Assembly: GCA_947258635.1 (NCBI GenBank)
Contig: CAMYJM010000100.1
Coordinates: 7,724-20,062, forward strand
DNA length: 12,339 nucleotides
Source: an uncultured Acidimicrobiaceae bacterium
Lineage (GTDB): Bacteria; Actinomycetota; Acidimicrobiia; Spongiisociales; UBA5794
Reading direction: 5' to 3'
Part shown: positions 6,916-12,339 of the stretch, piece after piece
How the letters are laid out: each line of letters opens with the position of its first letter
How positions within the stretch are numbered: the stretch's first letter is position 1
The notes under the pieces: generated by a model
What the model saw: only the letters and a program-made list of their open reading frames with translations
Told to the model about the DNA's origin: nothing
The model's database searches: none
Translations under genes and position numbers: made by a program

Positions 6916-8604
6916 CTCCTCCAGGCGGGCGTCGTTGTACGCCCACTGCGTCTTGGTGCCGGCCTTGATCGAGTAGAGCGGCGGCTGGGCGATGTAGACG
7001 TAGCCGGCCTCGATGATCTCGGGCATATGGCGGAAGAAGAAGGTCAGTAGCAGGGTCCGAATGTGCGACCCATCGACATCGGCATCCGTCAAGATCACGA
7101 TGCGGTGATAGCGAGCCTTTGTGATATCCATCTCGTCGCCGATGCCGGTGCCGATCGCTGTGATGAGCGACTGGATCTCCGAATTCTGCAACACCCTGGA
7201 GAGCCGGTTCTTCTCGACGTTGATGATCTTGCCGCGGATCGGCAGGATCGCCTGGAAGTCGGAGTTGCGGGCCTGCTTGGCAGATCCACCGGCCGAATCA
7301 CCCTCGACGATGAACACCTCACTCAGCGCCGGATCTTTCGACGAGCAGTCTGAGAGCTTCCCGGGGAGGCCCCCGGAGTCGAGGAGGCTCTTGCGGGTGA
7401 GGTCGCGCGCCTGCCGGGCCGCCATGCGCGCCTTCTGGGCGTTGAGTGCCTTGTCGATGATGCGGCGAGCCTCGCCCGGGTGACGTTCGAGCCACTCCGG
7501 CACGGCCTGGTTCAAGGCCCTCTCAACGAAGGACCTGATCTCGGTGTTTCCCAGCTTCGTCTTGGTCTGGCCCTCGAACTGGGGATTGCGCACCTTGGCG
7601 GACACGACGGCGGTGATGCCCTCGCGCACGTCCTCGCCCTGGAGGTTGTCATCCTTCTCCTTGAGGAGGTTGCGGCCCCGGGCGAACTCGTTGATCGCCC
7701 TAGTGATCGCCTTGCGGAACCCTTCCTCGTGGGTGCCGCCCTCGTGGGTGTTGATGTTGTTCGCGAAGCTGAGGACCGTTTCGTTGTAGTTGGTGGTCCA
7801 TTGCAGCGCCACCTCGATCTCGGCCGACTCGTCCGTCTTCTCGAAAAAGGCGATCTGTTTGTGGATCGGATCTCGGCTGCCGTTGAGGTGCTTCACGAAA
7901 TCGACCAGTCCACCCTTGTACTGGAAGGTCTCCTCCACCAACTCTTCGTCGTCGTCTCGGGGACGCTCATCGCGGAACTTGATCTCCAAGCCCTTGTTGA
8001 GGAAGGCCATTTCCCGCAAGCGCGTCAGGACAACCGCGGTGTCGTACTGACGGGTTTCCTCGAAGATCTCCGGATCGGCCCAGAAGGTGACTGTCGTGGA
8101 CGTTCGCTTGGCCGCCTTACCCTTCTTGAGCGCCGTCGTGGGCTTGCCGTACTCGAAGGTCTGCGTCCAGCTGAAGCCCTCACGGACGACCTGCACCTCG
8201 AGCCGGGTAGACAGCGCGTTCACAACCGAGACGCCGACTCCGTGGAGGCCTCCGGAGACGGTATAGGCCCCCGACTCGAACTTGCCACCGGCGCCGAGGG
8301 TTGTCATCACGGTGGTCACCGCGGGCTGCCTCGTCTTCGGATGCTTCTTCACCGGGATGCCGCGCCCGTTGTCGAAGACGCGGACCCCGCCGTCGGCGAG
8401 CAGCGTCACCTCGATGCGCGAGGCGAACCCGGCCATCGCCTCGTCGACGCCGTTGTCGACCACCTCCCAGATCAGGTGGTGCAGTCCCTTGGGACCAGTC
8501 GTCCCGATGTACATGGCCGGTCGCTTGCGGACGTGCTCGATGCCTTCGAGAACTTCGATGTCCTTGGCTTCGTAGGACGCGTTGGACCGTTTTGCAGTGC
8601 TCAC
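6832..8604 (-). CDS. gyrB: DNA gyrase subunit B, interrupted near the C-terminus
   Basis: This is the ATPase subunit of gyrase. I chose the GTG at 8604 because GAGGAG (8609-8614) precedes it and the protein then begins as usual (MSTAKRSNASYEAKDIEVLEG); the frame is open upstream but not family-like. GHKL ATPase motifs: E47 and D50-N51 in EVVDN, DNGRGIP (78-84), GGLHGVG (118-124). The transducer has the QTK loop (346-348). TOPRIM: EGDSAGG (434-440) and DADVDGS with D507, D509 and D511. After YNDARLEE (about residue 563) the frame leaves the family; the last 27 residues to the stop at 6832 are unrelated. The QRYKGLGEM block and about 25-35 residues are missing, and the true C-terminus lies in another frame (6915-6758). 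Unusual residues: LGAGGKF instead of LHAGGKF (G104) and TST instead of TGT (168-170). Translation as written would give a TOPRIM-damaged protein. Confidence 0.9.
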   Translation of the reverse strand: MSTAKRSNASYEAKDIEVLEGIEHVRKRPAMYIGTTGPKGLHHLIWEVVDNGVDEAMAGFASRIEVTLLADGGVRVFDNGRGIPVKKHPKTRQPAVTTVMTTLGAGGKFESGAYTVSGGLHGVGVSVVNALSTRLEVQVVREGFSWTQTFEYGKPTTALKKGKAAKRTSTTVTFWADPEIFEETRQYDTAVVLTRLREMAFLNKGLEIKFRDERPRDDDEELVEETFQYKGGLVDFVKHLNGSRDPIHKQIAFFEKTDESAEIEVALQWTTNYNETVLSFANNINTHEGGTHEEGFRKAITRAINEFARGRNLLKEKDDNLQGEDVREGITAVVSAKVRNPQFEGQTKTKLGNTEIRSFVERALNQAVPEWLERHPGEARRIIDKALNAQKARMAARQARDLTRKSLLDSGGLPGKLSDCSSKDPALSEVFIVEGDSAGGSAKQARNSDFQAILPIRGKIINVEKNRLSRVLQNSEIQSLITAIGTGIGDEMDITKARYHRIVILTDADVDGSHIRTLLLTFFFRHMPEIIEAGYVYIAQPPLYSIKAGTKTQWAYNDARLEETPWIPRRASYCASIWRTSSVPRRSSPR

Positions 8605-8661
8605 TGATCTCCTCGAGAACGGATGTTGCGGCGATCTCCCTCGGCAACTTGCAACATTGTC

Positions 8662-8667
8662 ATTATA
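8662..8667 (-). promoter_or_regulatory. -10 box of the gyrBA promoter
   Basis: The minus strand reads a perfect TATAAT, putting a transcription start near 8655 and a leader of about 50 nt before the gyrB GTG. No recognisable -35 hexamer lies 16-19 bp upstream; that space is occupied by the inverted repeat at 8670-8689. Confidence 0.55.
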
Positions 8668-8669
8668 GC

Positions 8670-8689
8670 CCGGATCGGGACGATCCCGG
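8670..8689. promoter_or_regulatory. inverted repeat overlapping the gyrBA promoter
   Basis: CCGGATCG (8670-8677) is complementary to CGATC-CGG at 8681-8689, with one bulged C and a 3-nt loop. It covers the spacer and -35 region directly upstream of TATAAT, which is where an operator would lie. It could also be a weak hairpin after dciA, but no T-run follows it. Confidence 0.4.
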
Positions 8690-8748
8690 ACATTTGGGAG
8701 CTCCACCGGACCGCGGCCGTGACGCCCGAAAACCCATTGGGCAATGGA

Positions 8749-9243
8749 CTACGGACGCAGCCCGGGGGTGACCCGGAATACGATCGACGTAACTTCACCC
8801 TCACCGGCGATGGCGGTCGCCTTTTGCATAATCTGGGAGGTCGTGAAGCGCATCTTGGAGGCGGTCGCTCCATCGGCAACGAGTATCACGAGCCGACCCG
8901 ACTCGCACGATCCGGGGCGCGTCTTGTCGGCAAATGCCTCCCCGACGACTTCCCGCCAGCGCGCCCTCAGCACTGCCGCCGGCCCGGCACGTCCCCTCCC
9001 CACGCGTGTCATCAGTCGATCAACTATGTCGTCGATCGACTCCGGGCGGCGCCGGGCATGCCATTCGTCCTCCGACACGTATTCCCCACCCTGATTGGTC
9101 GACCCACCGGACCGGGCTCCGGTTGTCCCCTGTAGGCCCGGATGGGCTTTGAAGCTCGGGCTACCGCCGCCGGCAAGAGGGCTCTCCTCGGAGTCGTTCC
9201 CCCGACCCCCGTGCCTCCGAATATTCCACTGTGGTCTTGTCAT
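8749..9243 (-). CDS. dciA: DciA/DUF721 helicase-associated protein
   Basis: The C-terminal half (about residues 66-160) is a DUF721 domain: SIDDIVDRLMTRVGRG, then RARWREVVGEAFADKTRP with the conserved Trp, then GRLVILVADGATASKMRF and VTSIVFRVTPG. DciA proteins help the replicative helicase DnaB at initiation in bacteria lacking DnaC. The position between recF and gyrB matches Rv0004 of M. tuberculosis. The first 60 residues are Gly/Ser/Arg-rich and probably disordered, as in other actinobacterial members. The start is uncertain: ATG 9243 has only a distant GGAG, while a GTG at about 9078 (VSEDEWHARRRPES) follows a GGTGGGG run and would give about 109 residues. It lies 74 nt after recF and may share its transcript. 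Confidence 0.85.
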   Translation of the reverse strand: MTRPQWNIRRHGGRGNDSEESPLAGGGSPSFKAHPGLQGTTGARSGGSTNQGGEYVSEDEWHARRRPESIDDIVDRLMTRVGRGRAGPAAVLRARWREVVGEAFADKTRPGSCESGRLVILVADGATASKMRFTTSQIMQKATAIAGEGEVTSIVFRVTPGLRP

Positions 9244-9317
9244 CTCACTGCGCTCCAGTATCGCCTCCTAGTATCGTCTGCCGGCAGTCCGGTTGCCTCT
9301 CCCAAAACGTTCGGTGA

Positions 9318-10397
9318 TCACCGGACGCCATCCTCCTCCACCCGCCAGCGCCTGCCGGCCATCGGGACCTCATCTTCCCGGGCGCTAGTGACAAAAACCT
9401 GGCCCCGGGGCAACAAGTCGATGACGCCGGCCGACCGGTGGACATCGAGCTCCGAGAAGACGTCGTCGAGCAACAAGATAGGCGGCCGACCGTGGCGCTC
9501 CTCCAGGAGGGAGAAGGCTGCGATCCGCAGCGCGAGCGCAACCGACCGCTGTTCCCCCTGGCTGGCGTGGGTTCGGGTCGGCCGCCTCGCCAGGTGGAGC
9601 CCCACATCGTCGCGGTGCGGGCCCACGGTCGTGGTCCGCTGGTCGAGGTCACGCCGCCGGCGTTCCGCAAGGGCCGCCAGCAGAGAGCCGGCAGGATCAC
9701 CGCCGCGTAGCCACCAGGCCTCATAACTACACGAGAGCTGCTCGGCGTTTCGACCCGCCACTGCTCCATAGCCGGCCCGCAGATGCGGTTCGAGCCGCTG
9801 CAGAGTGCCGATTCGGGCGGCGACGAGCCTTCCCCCCACCTCCGCCAGACGCTCGTCCCACACGGCGAGGATCACAGGATCGGCATTAGGACCTTCGTCG
9901 CGCAGCAGGCGATTGCGTTGCCGCACGATCTTCTCGTACTCAGCGCGATCCGCCCCGGCGGCAGGAGACACATGCCCGGCCACCTCATCTAGATAGTCGC
10001 GGCGCAAGCCGGGTCCGCGCTTGACCATATCCAGGTCGTCCGGCAGGAACGCCACCAACGGTACTTCCACCGCAACGTCCGAATTGCGCCGCGGCCGCTT
10101 GCCGTTGACGAGGATTCGGCGCCTGCCCGCGACTAGTAGCTCAACCTCGACTCGCAGCTCGCCGGACTCTCGCGCTACTCCCCCGCGCAACACTGCTGCC
10201 GCCGCCTCCCCCCGAACCAGAGCCGCGTCGGGAGCACCACGAAATGACCCCAGACGAGACAGGTAGCCAATCGCCTCGAGGACGTTGGTCTTCCCCGAGC
10301 CGTTGTCACCGATCAACACGTTCAGACCGGGATCGGGCGCAAAGTCGAGCCGCTCGTAGGACCGGAAGTCGCGCAACTCCAGCCAGCTCAGGTGCAT
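9318..10397 (-). CDS. recF: DNA replication and repair protein RecF
   Basis: This 359-residue SMC/ABC-type ATPase binds gapped DNA and helps load RecA at stalled forks with RecO and RecR. Motifs in order: LELRDFRSY at the N-terminus; Walker A GDNGSGKTN (30-38); FLPDDLDMVKRGP (118-129), the usual RecF block; VGPHRDD (258-264); the ABC signature SQGEQRS (279-285); and Walker B ILLLDD (307-312) followed by FSELD (D-loop). Length matches the family. The ATG lies only 8 nt behind the dnaN stop and has no clear ribosome-binding site, so translation is probably coupled to dnaN. No internal damage is seen. Confidence 0.96.
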   Translation of the reverse strand: MHLSWLELRDFRSYERLDFAPDPGLNVLIGDNGSGKTNVLEAIGYLSRLGSFRGAPDAALVRGEAAAAVLRGGVARESGELRVEVELLVAGRRRILVNGKRPRRNSDVAVEVPLVAFLPDDLDMVKRGPGLRRDYLDEVAGHVSPAAGADRAEYEKIVRQRNRLLRDEGPNADPVILAVWDERLAEVGGRLVAARIGTLQRLEPHLRAGYGAVAGRNAEQLSCSYEAWWLRGGDPAGSLLAALAERRRRDLDQRTTTVGPHRDDVGLHLARRPTRTHASQGEQRSVALALRIAAFSLLEERHGRPPILLLDDVFSELDVHRSAGVIDLLPRGQVFVTSAREDEVPMAGRRWRVEEDGVR

Positions 10398-10405
10398 CGC
10401 CGCGG

Positions 10406-11482
10406 CTAGAGACGCACCGGCATGAGAAGATACTGGAAGCCGTCGGAGCCACCGCTGAGCATTCCGGGCTTGAGCGGATCGATCGTCTCGAGTACGACCT
10501 CGTCACCGGCGACGGCACTCACGCCGTCTGTCAGGTACCTCGTGTTGAACGCGATCGTCATATCCTCACCGGAGTACTCGGCCTCGATGTGCTCGGTCTC
10601 CTCGCCAACCTCCTGGCGCGTGACGCTCAGCTCGACCCCACCGTCGCTCAGCGCCAATCTGACGGGGATGTGATCCTCCGCCACCAACGCCGCGCGGCCC
10701 ACCGCGTCCAGGAGCGCCGTCTTGCTCACAGACAGACGATTCGGGTAGCTCTCCGGCAGCAGCTGGCGATAGTTGGGGAAGGTCGCCTCGATGACCCGAG
10801 CCGTCATCCGACCCCGTTCGGAGGAGAACGCTGCCTGGCGGCCATCGAGTTGGACACCGATCTTGGCGTCGGCGATCGTCCGGCCTATCTCGCGCAATGC
10901 CCGGTAGGGCACCAGTGCGGTCGTGCCGGCTGCGATGCCCGGCAGATCGCGCAACGCCAGCCGGTACGAGTCGGTGGCGACGAGCCGCAGGCCCTCGTCT
11001 TTCGATTCGAACAACACGCCCGTGAGCGTAGGGCGGGCATCGTCGCCCGACGCGGCCACACCGACCTGGGCCAACGCCGCCACGAAGGCTTCCCCATCGA
11101 TCTCGACGAGCGGGGCCTCAATGGTGTCGGCAATATCCGGAAAGTCGTTGACGACGAACTCGCGGAGCCGAAACCGGGGACCATTGCCGGTTATCTCGAC
11201 TTCTCCCTCCTCTGCCGAGAGCGTGACCGCCCCCACCGGGAGCTTGCGCACCGCCTCGGCCGCGAGCTTGGCGGGCACGACGGTACGGCCGGCCCCGAGC
11301 ACCTCCACCTCGAGTGTCGTCCGGATAGTCACCTCACCGTCGGTCCCGGTGACCTCGAGACGGTTGCCGCGTACCACGCACAACAACCCCTGGAGGATTT
11401 GCTGGGGTGATCGGGTGCCAACCGCCCTGGCGGCTCGGGCTAGGACGTCGGCAAGATCATCTCGCTCAGCTCGGATACGCAC
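10406..11482 (-). CDS. dnaN: DNA polymerase III sliding clamp (beta subunit)
   Basis: This 358-residue protein forms the dimeric ring that tethers the replicative polymerase to DNA. Three clamp folds of about 120 residues are visible. Family motifs: NDFPDI (112-117), RPTLTGVLFES (150-160), LVATDSYRLAL (167-177), FPNYRQLLP (235-243), FNTRYL (312-317) and the C-terminal YLLMPVRL (351-358), which forms part of the hydrophobic binding groove for client proteins. The start is a GTG at 11482, preceded by AAGGAA at 11490-11495. It follows dnaA across the putative origin and leads directly into recF. The length is slightly short of the usual 365-400 residues but no motif is missing. Confidence 0.97.
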   Translation of the reverse strand: MRIRAERDDLADVLARAARAVGTRSPQQILQGLLCVVRGNRLEVTGTDGEVTIRTTLEVEVLGAGRTVVPAKLAAEAVRKLPVGAVTLSAEEGEVEITGNGPRFRLREFVVNDFPDIADTIEAPLVEIDGEAFVAALAQVGVAASGDDARPTLTGVLFESKDEGLRLVATDSYRLALRDLPGIAAGTTALVPYRALREIGRTIADAKIGVQLDGRQAAFSSERGRMTARVIEATFPNYRQLLPESYPNRLSVSKTALLDAVGRAALVAEDHIPVRLALSDGGVELSVTRQEVGEETEHIEAEYSGEDMTIAFNTRYLTDGVSAVAGDEVVLETIDPLKPGMLSGGSDGFQYLLMPVRL

Positions 11483-11673
11483 AGCTTTGTTCCTTCTTCT
11501 TCATCTATTTGATTCATTCAAAAAGGGTAGTAGTTGTAATAGGCCCTGTGGATTGTGGAGAAGTGTCGCGTTTGCCCTGTTCACGGGGGCATTCAATTGC
11601 ACACATGCCGCGCGAATAACCTGCCGGGTATACACATCGCGAAAACGCGGGACCGACGGCACTGGGGACAACA
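11483..11673. other. putative chromosomal replication origin (oriC)
   Basis: In Actinomycetota oriC usually lies between dnaA and dnaN, which is this gap. Two overlapping DnaA-box-like sites are in tandem: TGTGGATTG (11547-11555) and TGTGGAGAA (11554-11562), each one or two bases from the reverse of TTATCCACA. Weaker candidates are TTGCACACA (11597-11605), GTATACACA (11628-11636) and TGGGGACAA (11663-11671). Next to the tandem pair, on the dnaN side, are a GCCC spacer (11543-11546) and the triplets TAG TAG TTG TAA TAG (11528-11542), then a T/A-rich stretch (11486-11524) suited to unwinding. At 191 bp it is shorter than the origins known from Mycobacterium or Streptomyces. The same gap must hold any dnaN promoter, which I could not identify. 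Confidence 0.55.
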
Positions 11674-12339
11674 TCAAGTTTTCCTCAGCTGTTGGGACAA
11701 CTGTGTGACTTCGTCGAACACCTGCTTGTCGGCCGCCATGAGCTGCTTGATCTTCTCGATCGCGTGGATCACCGTGGTGTGATCTCTTCCGCCGAACTGG
11801 GCCCCGATCTTGGGGAGGGAGAGGTCCGTCAACTCCCTGCAGAGATACATCGCTATCTGGCGCCAGCGCGCCAGGGGCTGTTTGCGGCTCGGACCGATCA
11901 GCTGCGCCTCGAGGACATTGGCGGCTGCAGCCGTTTTGGTGATGATCCATTCCGCGGTGACCCGCTGACTGTCGGAACCCGGGAGGAGATCCTGGAGAAC
12001 CTCTTGAGCCATCTGCAGGGTGATCTCTTCATGCGTGAGGGCGCTGTATGCCGTGACCCGGGTGAGCGCCCCCTCGAGCTCACGGATGTTGTCCGACACG
12101 TTTTCCGCAATGAACTGCAGAACGTCGGCCGGCACGGGGCGGGGCGCGAACTCGGCGTTCTTGCGGAGAATCGCGAGGCGGGTTTCGACGTCGGGAGGTT
12201 GGATGTCGGTGACGAGTCCCCATTCGAAGCGGCTGCGGATCCGGTCCTCGAGGGTGGAGAGGTGCTTGGGATGGCGGTCCGAGCTGATGACGATCTGCTT
12301 GCCGGCGCCGTAGAGGTGGTTGAAAGTATGGAAGAACTC
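11674..12339 (-). CDS. dnaA: chromosomal replication initiator DnaA, C-terminal part
   Basis: The frame is open to the right edge, so the N-terminal domains and the Walker A and B motifs lie outside; 221 residues are visible. They start in the AAA+ core with EFFHTFNHLYGAGKQIVISS (sensor 1 region), then LEDRIRSRFEWGLVTDIQPPD (box VII with the arginine finger) and VSDNIRELEGALTRV (sensor 2). Domain IV follows, with ELTDLSLPKIGAQFGGRDHTT and VIHAIEKI, the helix-turn-helix and DnaA signature that contacts DnaA boxes in the major groove. The stop is TGA at 11676-11674. The gene reads toward dnaN across the putative origin. Everything visible looks like a fully functional DnaA. Confidence 0.96.
   Translation of the reverse strand, partial: EFFHTFNHLYGAGKQIVISSDRHPKHLSTLEDRIRSRFEWGLVTDIQPPDVETRLAILRKNAEFAPRPVPADVLQFIAENVSDNIRELEGALTRVTAYSALTHEEITLQMAQEVLQDLLPGSDSQRVTAEWIITKTAAAANVLEAQLIGPSRKQPLARWRQIAMYLCRELTDLSLPKIGAQFGGRDHTTVIHAIEKIKQLMAADKQVFDEVTQLSQQLRKT

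Noticed and set aside
6758..6946. Separate small gene of 62 codons between gyrB and gyrA
   Set aside because: Its sequence from TMDP onward is the GyrB C-terminus, so it is a displaced part of gyrB, not an independent gene.
7480..8607. Plus-strand open frame of 375 codons opposite gyrB
   Set aside because: Antisense to the conserved gyrB reading frame; Leu/His/Asp-rich composition without motifs.
10244..11410. Plus-strand open frame of 388 codons opposite dnaN
   Set aside because: Antisense to dnaN; composition is the complement of its codons.

Overview
The window is a high-GC chromosomal segment whose right-hand 8 kb is the classic bacterial replication-origin gene cluster, read on the minus strand: dnaA (3' part only), dnaN, recF, dciA (DUF721), gyrB and gyrA. 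This order, together with a DUF3566 two-helix membrane protein a short way past gyrA, points to the Actinomycetota. The DUF3566 family is, to my knowledge, confined to that phylum. The flanking content would fit an environmental lineage such as Acidimicrobiia, but I cannot fix the class from the sequence alone.

Layout from right to left. 12339-11674: C-terminal 221 residues of DnaA. 11673-11483: a 191-bp gap with a tandem pair of degenerate DnaA boxes, a GC spacer, TAG/TAA-type triplets and an AT-rich stretch; this is the best candidate for oriC. 11482-10406: dnaN. 10397-9318: recF, 8 nt behind dnaN. 9243-8749: dciA. A gap with a perfect TATAAT box and an overlapping inverted repeat then leads into gyrB (start 8604). 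6711-4279: gyrA. Together these genes initiate replication (DnaA), provide the sliding clamp (DnaN), repair or stabilise forks (RecF), assist replicative helicase loading (DciA) and relieve supercoils (GyrBA).

The left third is accessory. 4278-4026 directly behind gyrA looks like a small coding region broken by two frame changes. 3745-2432 is a secreted von Willebrand factor A (integrin-like) protein with an intact metal-site motif, followed by a terminator-like hairpin. 2154-1633 is the DUF3566 protein. Converging on it from the left is the 3' part of an NHLRC2-like thioredoxin/NHL-propeller gene. Its reading frame has no stop at the expected end and runs on antisense through the whole DUF3566 gene.

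The oddest features concern gyrase. gyrB is interrupted close to its 3' end: the conserved QRYKGLGEM block is absent and the last 50 residues lie in another frame. Several residues that are nearly invariant in other gyrases are changed in both subunits, including the quinolone-determining loop of GyrA. Either this is an assembly or sequencing problem, or the origin-proximal gyrase is unusual. I see no multi-gene defence or mobile system, CRISPR array, tRNA or rRNA in the window.
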